Shown one piece after another: positions 34,796 through 47,140 of a stretch of DNA of 64,000 nt. The notes below the pieces were generated by a model. It saw only the letters and a program-made list of their open reading frames with translations, searched no databases and had not been told where the DNA came from. The position numbers and the translations under genes were made by a program. The DNA is from Dermacentor variabilis (taxonomy: Eukaryota; Arthropoda; Arachnida; Ixodida; Ixodidae), in contig NC_134571.1 of assembly GCF_050947875.1 (NCBI RefSeq), positions 1,007,001 to 1,071,000 on the forward strand, given 5' to 3'. The stretch's first letter is position 1. Every line of letters begins with the position of its first letter.

Positions 34796-35400
34796 AATAT
34801 TTATTAAGTTGGGATTCAATACAAACACAAATTGCAGCAACACATACGAATCTAAATCTATAATCACGTCACAATACATGGCCAAATGGTCGCCAGTGGC
34901 CGCTAACTGCGCACCGTGAGAGAGAAAAAGAACCCAGCAGAAAGAGGCTGCCTATCATTCGGCCAGTGCCTGCCATCGTGCACCCCACAACAGAGAAAAT
35001 GGAAACATAAAGAAATGGAAGAACAGATGGGGTTACAATCAAAAGGCGCTGCCCCAGGAAATGGAGACGATAGAAGTGTCTGCACCTGCCGAGGCCGAGA
35101 CCCTGATGAGCCGAAGTAACCATCGGCCGACGGCAGACAGAGGGGTCACCGCTGGCTGAGAGGAACATGTAAGTACTTCCCAACGCCCCAATGTGGTCTC
35201 CTCAGGCCCCGTCTTGTGTATGTGTACCCGGAGGGCATGCAAGCAGGGCCCGAATACCACCACGGAGTCGGCCGATGAGTGGTAGCCCATTGACCTTCAA
35301 GTGTGCGCGATGACAGCCAAGTGACAGTGTTGGTGACCCGCTGACATCCAACCCAGGCAGGGAAGGGGATGAATACGGAGCCCTCGGAAATGCAACGCAA
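34796..35400 (-). other. LTR-like or repeat sequence, no gene
   Basis: On the minus strand, an AATAAATATTC signal at about 34800 follows a long, open but unrecognised stretch. Several overlapping frames exist, none with a domain signal. The arrangement resembles the R/U5 part of an LTR, but neither end nor partner is seen. The sequence from 33765 to 34795 also holds nothing I can name. Confidence 0.3.
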
Positions 35401-35405
35401 CAGCT

Positions 35406-35925
35406 TTGCACAACCACTGCGAGCACTCGAATATTCTCAAACGTCAGAGAAGTGCACTGCTGCAATCCCATCATAACGAACCCTTGGCCGATCATTTGAG
35501 TGCCTCCAAAGTCTTTGCGGAACTAAGCCAAACTGTGACCTGGCCTCGTATAAAACATTACATTTTTTGCTATTGCCATTTCTGCTACACCTGTCAAACG
35601 GTGAAATCAAAGGGTGGCAAGGCACCCGGATTGACGAAACCAATTGACAGTGAGCATCCGTGGCAAGTGACCCCCTCTGATTATATGGGGCCTTTCCACA
35701 GGAGTAAGCAGGTGTTCACACACCTGATGGTAGTCGTTTATCATTTTTCAAAGTGGGTGGAGTTGTTTCCTCTTCGGACAATGACAGTGCGGGCGGTGCT
35801 GGAGAAGCTACAGGGAGTGTTTTGTCGGTTCTACTTGCCTAAAGGACTGATTACGGATAACACGTCCTATTTCATCACTCGGGTGCTACGTGCAGTTCTC
35901 TGGGAATTTTTCACTGCACCACTTT
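35406..35925 (+). pseudogene. Ty3/Gypsy integrase fragment
   Basis: The frame gives the integrase HHCC region (SHHNEPLADHL...CYCHFCYTCQTVK) and the first part of the catalytic core: the first catalytic Asp in PSDYMGPFHRSKQ, HFSKWVELFPL, and the second Asp in LITDNTSYF. The catalytic Glu and C-terminus are absent, because the sequence switches at about 35925 into the middle of an LTR. One changed residue (usually D in V-V-D-H-F) reads VVYHFSKW. The element is dead. It shares its LTR family with the solo LTR to its left. Confidence 0.82.
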
Positions 35926-36180
35926 GCGCGCCACCGTTCGCGTGACAGTACGCGCGAACGACCAGGCATTGGGATCCAGCATGGGGCGAACATATTCGCT
36001 CGTTATCCGGTCGCGGTGAGTCGGACTTCTAGATTTGTCGCGCGCCCATCGGCATGTTTTGTGGATAGCAACTCGGCTAGCAGGCATTGATCTATGAAAA
36101 GTGCAATAAATGTCCTTGCGATTGTTTGCTCTACTGTGTTGTCGTTCCTTTGTCCCAAGAGCACGGGTGCGAACCCCACA
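35926..36180 (+). mobile_element. Partial 3' LTR joined to the integrase fragment
   Basis: It matches the end of the solo LTR from TTCGCGTGAC (33507) to the terminal CCCACA, with a handful of substitutions and a short indel near the end. The upstream half of the LTR and the rest of pol are missing, so an internal deletion joined integrase to mid-LTR. No target duplication is visible next to 36180. Confidence 0.82.
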
Positions 36181-36315
36181 ATTTAAAAAAAATAAATTTT
36201 TTTATATAAATTTGTTTTTTCCAACTGACCAATAACACAAAAAATATTGTGGCCCCTCCTTTGTAAGAAAAATCTAACAGCACATGTACCTATTTTGCTT
36301 AAAAGGTGGAATTTC

Positions 36316-36400
36316 AATACAGTCAACTTCTTTTAATTCGACCCAGACGAAACCCTGTGAAACTGATCGACCTATCCAAAGGGGTCGAAACAAACAAGAT
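36316..36400. mobile_element. Tigger-type MITE end
   Basis: TACAGTCAACTTCTTTTAATTCGAC at about 36319 has the TA-CAGT start and TTAATTCGA inner motif shared by Tigger-like ends at 9915, 37350 and 51185. No matching right end is clear; a hairpin insertion begins at 36441. Confidence 0.4.
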
Positions 36401-36440
36401 GTAGAAAAAACACCAATGCACATCATCCAATTTATATGGC

Positions 36441-36620
36441 AATTAAAACTACATACAGCATGAAGGACGAGGGCTAAGAGAGACGACACACACTGTGCTG
36501 CACTGGCAGTGCCAGCATCTATGTAGACGGTGCAGTGTGTGTCATTTCTGTCAGTCCTCGTCCTTCGTGCTGTACATGGTTTTAATTAACAATAACGAAC
36601 TAGCCCAAGCCTCCACTCTC
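36441..36620 (+). mobile_element. Snap-back hairpin with Penelope-type tail (H2)
   Basis: Arms at 36441-36503 and 36530-36587 are inverted copies, running from AATTAAAAC through GGACGAGG to the ACACACTG region, with a few mismatches and a 26-bp loop. The tail ACGAACTAGCCCAAGC at 36595-36610 follows the second arm. I did not find a convincing target duplication, so the outer ends are approximate. Confidence 0.65.
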
Positions 36621-37275
36621 ATTCGGGAGCATTTTCCCGATTCTAACACAACCCTGAATCAAATGCATGCCCACTTTCTACGTTTCCAAAGTAGGAAAAC
36701 TAATGTATAAATGACATTAAGATTCCTTTTTCGCCAGAAAAATGGGCAAGCTTGTAATACGTTGTACAACGAGCGGTTTCCTGAAATCAGCTTTGCCGCA
36801 ATACATCTGTATGATGCATTAAAGCATACAAACACCACGAATGCGGTTTTGGTATGTCGTATTGTACCTTGTAATTTCATTTTTTTTTTTTCAAGAAAAG
36901 AAATGCCTATGTTAGAATCTGGTAAACAGCATAGTCAGATATTGTGAGTTATGGTTACTGCTTAAAAATTTTCCAAAAGCAGGCCGAAAATAGGCGTTTC
37001 AAACAATATGTGGCATGGGTTTTTAAATGCATTCTCTGTCACCTAAGCTCTGCCGAGACAGACGCTGCCACTAAAAATGTTGCTACTGAGGTCGCAGTAG
37101 GGGCCAAGCACATGCATGCTGACTGGTCAAGTTTGAATTAGCCAGAGCAGGCCAATTTTAAGACCAAGATAACAAAAGACTGGGCCCATAGAAATGCATG
37201 GGCACCAGCTAGAACTTTTGACTAGGATCAAATTAATAAAAAAATTGAATTAACTGAACGTGACTGAACAGAAGT

Positions 37276-37351
37276 CTACTGTATAATGAAATTTCAATAT
37301 AACAGACTAAAATGCCAATTTTACTTACTTTGTTATATCGAGGTTTGACTG
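37276..37351. mobile_element. Very short Tigger-type MITE
   Basis: Opposed ends TACTGTATAATGAAATTTCA and TATCGAGGTTTGACTGTA enclose about 40 bp. The right end matches well the terminus of the element at 51185; the left end is diverged. Flanking TA dinucleotides are present. Confidence 0.4.
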
Positions 37352-37989
37352 TATCGTCCAACGCTTTGAAGCTTCTCCGCAAGATTATCCTTCAGAAGCT
37401 GCCCTTCCATACGGTTATCAAGTCCTGTAAGTATGCCTTCCTTTACCTTCAACAGGTTACAATGTTTGGTCGGCCCCACTAGATTGTGGCAATTGCTCGT
37501 ATACAAAAATGCTGTCATGTCATTGATGATCCTGGTGACCAGTGTGCTTAAACAATATCGCATTTCTGATGCAGTCCTTCGATGTTGTCACGTCGGGAAT
37601 CGGAGGCTTGGGGATGAATTGGGTCACTCTTTTTGGTCACTGCACTGATCGCATCAATCATTCTCTTCAGAAAGCTTGCTTCATATTCAACTGATGAACC
37701 TGAGCAGGAAGCAGAACTAAGGTAGAGAGTGTCTTCTTTATTTATAGCTTGATAAATCAACTAAAAAAATGCTGTCATGCTCTTATGTCCTTGCTCACTT
37801 GTCACTTGCTGATTTTCTTGCCATTGCATAGCATGTTATTTAACAACACTCTTGAAACCTGCCTATCGCCATGGAAGCTGCATGATGAAGCATCCAAATT
37901 GCTGCAGTGGGATAAAACCAAGCGGCCTTGCAAAGTGTTGTTTTCCATCATCTTAAGCTGTTGTCAAAGCTTCTTCAAGCTCCTATGAC

Positions 37990-38110
37990 AAGGGGTGTGC
38001 AAATACTCAATAGCTGATTTCAAAGCAAATATCAAATCAAATCACGAAAAAAAAGCTGAATATTGAATGTAATATTGAATATCAGAACACTTTTCACAAA
38101 ATTGAATGCT
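37990..38110 (+). repeat. AT-rich element starting GTGTGCAAATACTC
   Basis: Shares its opening with 11067 and, inverted and more diverged (TATTCGCACAACCCT), with about 40690-40835. All three continue into AATCAAAT/ATTCGA-rich sequence. This is an interspersed repeat of unknown class. Confidence 0.5.
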
Positions 38111-39019
38111 CACAAATTTTGGGCCAGAAATTACAGTGCTGCACATGATCGGGAGTCTCCTAGCATTGCATAACAAGAAACTATCAGTAACTTAGGCACA
38201 TAGAAATCAAGACCTACGGTACAGTGTCCACTCTTATTAAAGGGAACACCAAATTAGTATGCCAGCACTGTTTTCTATCAATAAATTTATGTTGAGTAGA
38301 ATAAGGTGCATTTTCCTTTCTGAAACTAATTAACTAGTGACACTGGATACCAATGAGGTTCACAGTTTAATAGTGAACCAGTGTATTCTGGCAATCTTTT
38401 ATTTATTAGATAGAAAGTTTTGCTTCCCAGTTTTCACCAAACCACAGAAGGGCTATTCAAGCTTTACAGCAGGTAGGTTATCATAAGGCCAATCTGCACG
38501 ACAAATGAGAGGGTCACACATCATGTGACTCAATCACAGCTCCGCACCTAGCCGGCACAGACGATAAAGAACAGGCACCGTCCACTCCGTTTCACTGCCA
38601 GGTTCAGCAAGATTTGCCACTTTTTGAAGATAAAAAATCTGGAGGGTCACAGCAAGTTTCAGCAATCCCCCCCTTCTTCATCCGCCATCTACATAAATTC
38701 ATGCAATTCAGTTATCCCCCTTCCATGCCCGCCATGTAAATACACAGCTAGTCTTGTGACAGGTTGCTCGAAGCTACAAAAAGAGACCAAGGTGTGGCTA
38801 CAAACAGCATCGAGAACAAGAGGCCACCACAGGGTGTGTCAATAAGATAGTCGCCACGAACAAGTTTGTTGCCATCCCATGCACTCGCTTTTGTTGTGTA
38901 GCATGGCTGTTGCGAACACATGTGCGTTGATTTGGCACCAAACCATAACTTTAGTCCCCCATGCCTGATGCAGCAGCGCTTTAGGCCTAATGGCCTCAAC
39001 AGTGTGGCCATAACTGCGA

Positions 39020-39199
39020 GTCGGTCTAGTTGGAACAGATTCATCTTTAAAACTTTTTGTGCAGAAAAAAAAAGGGGGACAAAGAAAAGGAGCAACACAA
39101 GGACTTTCTAAACACTTTCTAGGTTAGAAAGTGCTCGTCCTTGTGATGCTCCTTTTCTTTGTCCCTGTTTGTTTTGTGCACAAAATGTTTTAAAAATGA
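39020..39199 (-). mobile_element. Snap-back hairpin with Penelope-type tail (H4)
   Basis: Arms 39041-39104 and 39137-39199 pair through TTTTGTGCA, GGGACAAAGAAAAGGAGCA and ACAAGGAC. A smaller ACTTTCTA/TAGAAAGT pair lies in the loop. On the minus strand the tail after the left arm reads GATGAATCTGTTCCAACTAG. Only a weak target duplication (GCG(A/T)GTC) is seen. Confidence 0.65.
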
Positions 39200-39603
39200 G
39201 CGTGTCCATGATGAAAAATTTGACGCCGGCTGATCTAGTGACGGGCCACGAGCCATCATGGAATCCTCACCACTAATATGTTCATAGGGGCATGTGGCTC
39301 ATCAGTGATCGGTCGTCAGATTATGCGTGCCGGTTAGATTGACGGATGCTCAAATGATGTGGAGTGCATCGCCACGTATCCAAAATGATCTACACGCCTA
39401 TCAGCAGCTACCGTATTTACTAGACTCTAACGCGCTCTCGATTGTAATGAGCATCCATTTGCCGTGACCTAAAAAAAGAAAAGTCCTTTACAGTACCGCG
39501 CACTTCATTCTTTTACACAGGAATACAACTTTCTCTCATTTGAAAAAACAAGGATTTACTCCCAATATACTAAAGCTGTGATAAATAAAAGAAGTCACAG
39601 TTT

Positions 39604-39750
39604 CACCCGAAAGGCGAAGCATCGATTACGATAGCAAATTAGTAGACAGCTATACGAAAAGTAAGGATAGTAGATTTATCGGCCTAATAAACTTTTGAAG
39701 ATTCGCTTACTAACTAAATTAACAAGCATGGTGTAACGCGAGTGAACATG
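39604..39750 (-). repeat. Unoccupied relative of the 24.8-kb repeat
   Basis: Read on the minus strand, it matches 24778-24823 joined to 24996-25106, from CATGTT...GTTAATTTAGTTAGTAAGCG to GCTTCGCCTTTCGGG. The GTTAATTTAGTTA site is single here, where the other copy carries a hairpin between two copies of it. This gives the pre-insertion state of that site. Confidence 0.75.
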
Positions 39751-41075
39751 TCTCACGCAGTGACCACGGAAACTCTTCATCGAAACGCTGGAGTGGGGAA
39801 GAACAGTAGCAGGAGCGAGCGAATTGACCTTTGTGCGGCCTCTCTCTTCAAACACTAAGCGACGAGAACACAGCACAGCATGCCTAGATGCGTAGACTGT
39901 CTCCATCACAGATCGCTTTTAACATAGGGACCACGCAGCCGCGCCGTACGCAGCAGCTGCCAAAGTTGAAAGCTTCTCCTGCTTGCGCCAGTCCCGCACG
40001 CAAGTTTCGGGAACTCCGAACGCCTGTGACGTGGACCGATTTCCGTCCGTCTCAGCACACGTGATCACTTTCCTTTTAATTGCGGCATCGTGATGTACTC
40101 AGTATATCTTTGCTGTCGGCAGTTCCATGCTGATAGAGCAAATGCGGAAAACGAGAAGTCGGGAAGACAGACTGTGCACTAACCTAAGCACAAATACTAC
40201 ATCACATGGACGAAGCTACAGCAGCTAGGTTCAAAGCGCGTGTGAGGTGGCCATGTCGAAATGCTGATGGCGATATGCAAACGCAGATTTAGGGTCGTAC
40301 TCAATTCTAACGCGCACACAATTTTTGTACCAGTTTTATTGGATAAAAAGTGCGTATTATATTCGATAAATATGGCAATCGGCCCAATCTTCAGAACTTC
40401 ATGAAATAAGTGCTGCTTCCGTTGCCGTTCTCTCTGTCCGCGTCACGTTATCATATCGATTGGTCCTGTAGACTCAGACAAACCTTGTAGCAACAGAAGC
40501 AGCCCCAGCCGACACAGCACTGTTGTGTGTGATCCCCACATCGAGCCTACATCGTGGAGCACTACCGCATAAGCCGAGGCAGCCCATCAGCGGCTCACTC
40601 AGCCCTTTTTTTGCACCAAAAACAAAGTGAAACTGGTGAAACACTCACCTGCACAACAACAAGCATGAAGGGCTCTGCGAGGCACGCACGTGGCACTGCT
40701 AGGGTCTCCGAATCGAATATGTCAAACATTTGATAAATCAAATAGTAGACATTCGATGCATGTGTTGAATTATTCGAATGTTCACTATACAATTCAATTC
40801 GGTAACAGAGTATTCGCACAACCCTACTTACAACAGCACAGCAGTGTTGGCAAACAGATATTATATACACCAACCATGGCAAGATACATAAGGTCCCAAA
40901 GTGGTGTTGGCACACACATTAGAAAAAAACATGACAAGTTAGATTACTTCTAGAGCAGGGACCCTTTTGGAGACAGGGAGATGAATAATCTGTAAAGAGC
41001 ATCTGCAATCTTTTCACACAACTTAAAAGGAGTGAGAAAGAAAGAAAATGAAAGTATGCAGACAACTGTACGTAC

Positions 41076-41219
41076 TGCGAGGAAATTCCTTTCTGACATA
41101 TGGAATCCACCAGCGAAAAATCACCCAGCCATCCTGAGCTCGTATGGTGTAATCTGGGGTGACATATGCGACATCTCGGAACATCAGCTTCCCCGAGAGC
41201 ACCGAGAGAGACACAGATC
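41076..41219 (-). CDS. BLTP1: BLTP1 exon 3
   Basis: The acceptor TTTTTGTTGCAG ends at 41220. Two bases complete the Gly codon begun in exon 2. The exon reads SVSLSVLSGKLMFRDVAYVT and then IRAQDGWVIFRWW, and ends at KEFPR plus one base before GTACGT. Human BLTP1 reads FSFSVLSGKVMVREIYYIT and RIQDGFIIFRWW at the same place. Length is 144 nt, residues about 77-124. This is the first chorein-like beta segment, which begins the hydrophobic groove right after the membrane anchor. Similarity is highest here and leaves little doubt. Confidence 0.95.
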
Positions 41220-42329
41220 CTGCAACAAAAAGGAAATAATCATTTCAAAATGAAAATATCTCTTCATGACCAAAGAATTTACAAACCACGATTACAAAAA
41301 TGGCAGCTCTCTAATACTGTTATCATAAAGATAACCATTCTCTAGTAGTTGATTCATCCTCAAAAAGCAATATTTGATATAAAAGATAACTGGCAATAAA
41401 TATGCCAGCACTCCATCTCTTGCTGTCAGATGGCGTTCCCGACAGCTTTAGGTTAAACAAAGATTAACATACTTTCTGAACTATAGTTCGCAGGGCCAAT
41501 ATGGGCTCAAAACAAAAAGTTTTACCTAACACTCCTGCTACATATTGGACAAACTTAGACTTAAAAAAAGTTTTTTTTTTTTATCTTATCTGTAACCAGT
41601 GAACAGTAGATAAGCAAGAATTTCATTGTCAACAAGTTCTTTATTACACTGTATATGGAAGTATATTATAAAAGTCAACAACACCATTCTTATCGAGGCT
41701 GCCAGACCAAAACCCGCCAAGCATGTCTGATTCAATGAGCAGCTCCTCAATCTCTTCATCACCTTCAGAATATTTCGTTCTTGTGCGCGCTTGAACAATG
41801 CCATGAAGGCATTTCAGCTTTTCGACTATTCTTTTGTTCTGCACATATACGAAGTTGTGTATAAATACATTACACATTTTGTAACGAGGTCTTGCACATG
41901 TGCTCACAAATCCAAGCACTGAAAAGCAGCCACTATCTTGTTTCATATTACGTGACATATATTTCACACAACATGGCCTGCCAGTACAAGCTGAAAATAT
42001 TGCTCATGCGCGGCAATAGTCATTGTGGAACTAATTTGGCTATGTGACTTAAACAAACTGACAACCAATTTTTATGCTACCCATATATTCTAGTGCAACG
42101 GAAACCTTACTGGTCCAAGTGTCCAATCATACAGTGGTAATGCAGAAAAAAAGGGGGTGAAAATTTTTTCATTAGAATTTTCCGATCTGTACTGAAGATG
42201 TAGGCATGCTCAAGACATATGCTGGAAACAGTGATAGATGAGCGTGATAGCAATTATACACCAGCATTGGTGGGAAGTGGACAACAAGTGCTGCTCTAGT
42301 TATAAATAATATAAGCTGCAAAGCATTCA

Positions 42330-44219
42330 TTTAGAATTTCAATGGAGTCAAAATTAAAGGATAATCCAAAGGAATTCTGGAAACATGTAAAGAGAAAAGA
42401 CACTGTAACTATACCACCTCTTGTGTCTGGTAACAGCTTTATTGATGATGACGTAGGAAAAGCTGAGTTCTTTAACATGTATTTTAGCTCCGTTTTCAGC
42501 CGTGCAATTGGACATGATGATACGAATACCTTGAACTTTCTGCCAGTGATGAGTGTTATGGATGATGTTATTGGCATCGATGGTATAGAGTCTCTGATGC
42601 AGAATCTGAGGATTGCTAAGGCTGGGTGTCCCGATGACTTGCCAAACAAATTTTATAAACTTTGTGCTCAGTCAGTTGCACCGTACTGGAAGATTATCTT
42701 CGAAAAATCACTTTACTAATCCTGCCTTCCAGATGACTGGAAAATTGCAAGCATTATGCCAATTCCCAAATCTGGTCCTCCTGACACCGTGTCAAATTAT
42801 AGACCAGTATCACTAACTTCAGCTGAGTGCAAGACACTTGAACATATTTTGTATACTAATAATAGTAGCACATATGGACGCACATTCATTGTTTAATCCT
42901 CATCAGCATGGTTTTCGAAGGGACCTCTCTTGTACTACACAGTTGACTGAATTTGTGCACAACCTGGCAGGGGCACTGGACAGGCGTCGTAGTGTGGACT
43001 GTGTGTTTTTGGATTTCAAAAAGGCATTTGAAACCACGACGCATTGTTTACTAATTTAAAAAATGGCCTTTTACAATATTAGTCCTGAAGTGATATCATG
43101 GGTAAAGGATCACGTATGTTTACGTCAGCAGTTTGTGGTTGTGAATGGTACTGAATCTCAGAGGGTGCAAACTGTGTCCGGTGTTCCGCAAGGCTCCGTG
43201 TTGGGGCCACTATTGTTATTGCTGTACGTAAATGACATTAGTGACGGAATAGTGTCTCAAATGCAGTTATTTGCGGATGACTGCGTTCTCTATAAAGTAG
43301 TAACTTGTGACTGTGATGTTGAAATGTTTCAGGAAGACGAACAGAATCTCAGAGTGGTGCGTCAAATGGTATATAAATTTGAATTTGTCTAAAACTGTTC
43401 ATATGAAGTTTACAAGAAAGAAAAACCATGATGTGCAACCATATATTATTAGGAATGTAGTGTTGGAACAGGTATTCGAATTTAAATATTTAGGTGTTTA
43501 TTTTACTTCTGAATTGAATTGGTGCCATCACGTCAATTATGTCGCTGCTAAAGCATGCAAAACCTTGGGATTTCTTCGGCAAAATGCAAACCCTTTTCCA
43601 CAGTCATATCGGGACATTTTTTACAAGACTTATGTCAACTCAATTCTGGAGTACACATTGTATGGTGTGGGACCCGCCTACTGGTAGAAATAAAGATAAG
43701 TTGGAGCGGGTGCAGAACATTGCCTCTCGTTTCATATCTGGCACATGCGGGGCTCGGTATAGTGCATCGCGTACGAAGGAAGCACTCAACTGGGAACTGC
43801 TCCACACGCACCGAAAGAAGTTGAGCCTGAAGTTTTTTCATGCTATTATTCAGCTGTTCGGGTAGATCGCGAAAAGTATGTGCAAGAGTTTTTTTATAGA
43901 TATAACCGTGTTGACCATGATTTTAAGGTCCGTGAATTCGCGACGAAAACTGAATTGTTTAGAGTGTCTTTCTTTCCTAAAACCATTGGGGAATGGAATA
44001 GACTGGCGAGTGATGTTGTGAGGATTGAATCAAATGATGCTTTCTTTTTGATGTTGTAGATTGTAGATGTGCATTGCCGAGTGCTTTGCCCTTTTTTTCT
44101 TAGCACTTATAACTTTGTCCAGGAGCAGAGGGGTCATATGTACTTTTTCTTGTGCACCCCCCCCCCCCCCACACTGTAATTCCTTGGCGCTGTGGGTCCC
44201 TTAATATATAAAATAAATA
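42330..44219 (+). pseudogene. LINE copy 3, reverse transcriptase, 5'-truncated
   Basis: It starts inside the linker before the RT (NPKEFWKHVKRKD) and continues with [81 protein letters not shown] and the catalytic FADDCVLYK (about 43271-43297), then KYLGVYFTSELNW and SILEYTLYGVGPAYW. Frame breaks lie at about 42718, 42860, 43057, 43375 and 43690. No endonuclease is present. The end is TATAAAATAAATAAATAATG at about 44205-44223. Insertion truncated at the 5' end, then moderate decay. Confidence 0.85.
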
Positions 44220-45462
44220 AATAATGTGTGGCCAGCTGAGAAGGCTTTCCATTGAGCTAGGCAAAAAAACCCTGCGCAACTACGCCACGGTACTATTATT
44301 TTGGGGGACATATTAGAAACCACAGCAGCCTCAGCCAGTGGCTCTTTCTCTGTCCCCTCTATGTTCTCAAAAGTGCAACTACTAGTTTTACCTTTTAGCA
44401 GCCCAAAAGTGCTGCCCTCACCCAGGAGGGCATACAACAGGGATGGAAGTGTTTTGGAGCAACTCACAAATTTGTGATTTCAGAGCAGGAATTTCCCATT
44501 TTGGAGCAGCTTGATAAAACTCAATATGAGTGAAATACAGGCAGATTAAGAAAAGGTGCTTGACTTTGGAGAAGAGTATTAAGTTAAATATTGTCTGTGC
44601 CAGCTAAACATAGCCAAAAAATTTAAATAATGTAGGGCTTTACAAGAACCACATTCACTCTATGTTGGTGTTGCTGTTCACACTCTTCCTAGGCATTTTT
44701 TGTACAAAAGAGGAAAAAAATTACATTCAGTTTTAATCAGCCAAGTTCTACTAACTTTACTGATAATGTGTCAATGTAAAAGTTTGGATGGACGTCAAGA
44801 AATGACCAATAAGAGCGTTTACAGTAATGTAGGTTTTGTGTGCTTTACAAAAAGAAGAAAAAGAAGAGCCCACAAACTTTTTTTTAGATCCACCTCCATG
44901 CCAACCTGTGAAAATAGATGTACAGCAAAGCTGGTGCAGATGTTAGACAAGACCATCATCCCACCTGATGTAAGACAATGTTACATGAGCACCACCACAA
45001 GCGACGTACATCACGCGCACACACACATTCCCATTCCTCTAAGCACGTGCTGGCGGGCAAGTTGGTTATACATGATTACAACGAAGGCGCCAAATAAAAC
45101 AATGGACAAAGGAAGGCGACACGGGACTACCACGTAGGCACACTAACAACTGAGCGTTTTATTTCTTGACACAGGAATAAATAGTTAGTGCCAAGGGTCA
45201 AAACAACAAGAAAAGCAGTGCCGTCATCTGCATCGCACAACGAAAACACGATACAGAACAGCTTCTAAGTGCTGCTCCCAAGATATGCCAGTTCCTTTGT
45301 CGACACAGAAACTGAGGGTTCACTGATATAAGCATCACCACACTGCTTGATCTCAAGCGCTTCCAATATCTCCCTTGTCAGTTGATCATCTGCTCTGTTC
45401 AAAACACAGGTTCTACTAAAATCTGGAATGCACTTCGCAAGTTTACAGGTGAGCCACAATGG

Positions 45463-46480
45463 AAGAACAGCCAAGATGCACTTCAGAAGGCATGGATTTG
45501 CTCGCATGCTGCAAGACATGTGTTCAAAAGATTCCGGTAGCTAAAACAGTTAGTTATTTGAAAGGACAATCCCTGTCTCTTTTAACTTCGGATAAGGAAG
45601 GTGGCTTCGTTGTATTGCCGAAAGGATTGTTTGAATCAAAAGCTTCAGAAGCCCTCAAGGGGTTTTTAAGAATTGCAGGAAAGTGTCTCTTGCAAAAGTA
45701 AAAAGCAACGCCAAGAAGCTTTGCAAGAACCTGAATTTAACAAAACTAATGACCGCAATAGAATCGGAAAAAAAGTTGAGCCTTGATGTATTCTTCACGG
45801 CAAAAAACCATAAATCTAATTGCCCCTTCCGGGTCATAGTCTCAGAAAACGGGTCATGGCAAAAACAGGTCTCCTTGTTTCTCCAGCAAAATTTGAGTAG
45901 ACTACCCGTTGACGACCCGTTTCACGTGAACAACTCTGAACACGTCGTAAAATATCTTGCACAGAATGAAAACAAAATGCTATCCGCCTTTTCTGTTGAC
46001 GTAAAAGACTTGAATTACTTGATACCACAAAATGAATTGATAGAATGCGTCACTGAATGTATTGATAAATTTGGAGCAGTTGCTTTCCAGAACGCCTCTG
46101 GCATAGCAGTAGGTTCCTTTTTGGAACTGTTGTCCTTATACCTGAAGTCTACGCACATAAAATGGAATGACGACATCTTTCTACAGAAAGAGGGTGTGTG
46201 TATAGGTTCGTGTATAGTCCCTGTTTTGGGCAACATCTTTTTAGCTTCAAAAAACAACCTGTTAAAACAGTTCTCATTTGGGACAAATATGACGCAGATC
46301 TTTAGATTTGTGGATGATTTTTTAGTGTTCTTAGATTGTAACAGTCCAGAATTGGAGACCCAGTCATCATTATTACTGTCAAGAGTTTAAAACAGCCTTG
46401 CATCCTCTAACCCTGACTCACGAGCTTCTGGCCAATAACTGTTTAAGATTTTTAGATTTGGAAATCACTTTCTAATCTTG
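45463..46480 (+). pseudogene. Penelope RT, second family
   Basis: Two frames with a shift near 45690 carry TSDKEGGFVVLP, then FFTAKNHKSNCPFRVIVSENG, the first catalytic motif FSVDVKDLNYLIP, GVCIGSCIVPVLGNIF and the second, FRFVDDFLVFL (about 46297-46330). A stop at 46388-46390 ends the open part, and LRFLDLEITF follows in another frame. In Penelope elements this RT copies the RNA at nicked targets. Reading frames are long for a dead copy, suggesting moderate age. Confidence 0.83.
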
Positions 46481-46484
46481 TCTC

Positions 46485-47140
46485 ATGTGCTCGCAGTTCA
46501 AGCCAAGGGCTAGCAAACCCATCCTATCCTTCAATTCAGCTCACTCAAAAGTATTAAAAAGAGGCATCGTTCAATCATGTCTAACCAACGCACTTAACAA
46601 GCCATGTGTGCATCGGCTACAAAGCAGTTTTCATTATCAGGTCAGCCGCCTCAAAGGGGCACATTATCCACACCATGTGATCATCTCTGTTGCAGAAAAA
46701 ATGCTCAGGCAGCTCAAGGAACCTAACATTGTAGACCAGGGTCGAGCAGGCCCTTCTGGAACTAGGTGTGCTGTCATCCCATATGTTCACGGCATATCTC
46801 ACAATCTGAAAAAGTAGTAAAATGAGCTGGTGTTCGGGTTTTAGTTTCCGTTCGGAAATGTCTTCATTTGATGTGTACCACAGTGAATGCATGACATCGG
46901 GAAAATAAACAAGTGTGCGCAAAAAAACATGGGCAGAAGCATGTCGGATGTGTAAAGAAAGTAGTTTATTCAGTTCCTTTGTCGTGTAGTTCATCATATG
47001 TCGGCCAAACGGGCAGATGTCTAAATGACAGATTGTATGAGCATCGATATAAGATGGAAAACCAGCTCTCCGGTCACATTGGTGCTCATTGTAAGGCTCA
47101 CAAGCGTATTCCTGATTTTAATAGAACCTGTGTTTTTAAC
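46485..47140 (+). pseudogene. Penelope linker and GIY-YIG endonuclease, second family
   Basis: Positions 46485-46817 give the linker, CSQFKPRASKPILSFNSAHSK to YVHGISHNLKK, which matches the first family's YSPRSSKPLLSFQSKHSK and YIHSVSHRLKK. After a break, 46913-47140 gives VVYSVPLSCSSSYVGQTGRC and LNDRLYEHRY, the GIY-YIG core. The last codons are pushed away by an insertion at about 47141-47525 and resume with EALEIKKRGDACISEPS, ending near 47645. Confidence 0.82.

Larger units (their letters stand above)
28777..41075 (-). other. BLTP1: BLTP1 intron 3, 12.3 kb
   Basis: The donor GTACGT follows exon 3 at 41075, and the acceptor is at 28778-28777. It contains a solo LTR, an integrase-LTR remnant, two snap-back hairpins and several MITE ends. 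Stretches 28860-30940, 31650-33200, 37360-37985, 38120-39020 and 39760-40690 show no gene or RNA. The 30980-31640 stretch resembles common tick repeats from memory only, with no internal evidence. Confidence 0.75.

Noticed and set aside
35101..35116. CCTGATGAGCCGAAG as hammerhead ribozyme core (such motifs occur in Penelope elements)
   Set aside because: There is no room for stem II between CTGATGAG and CGAA, and no cleavage-site arrangement around it; no Penelope sequence lies here.
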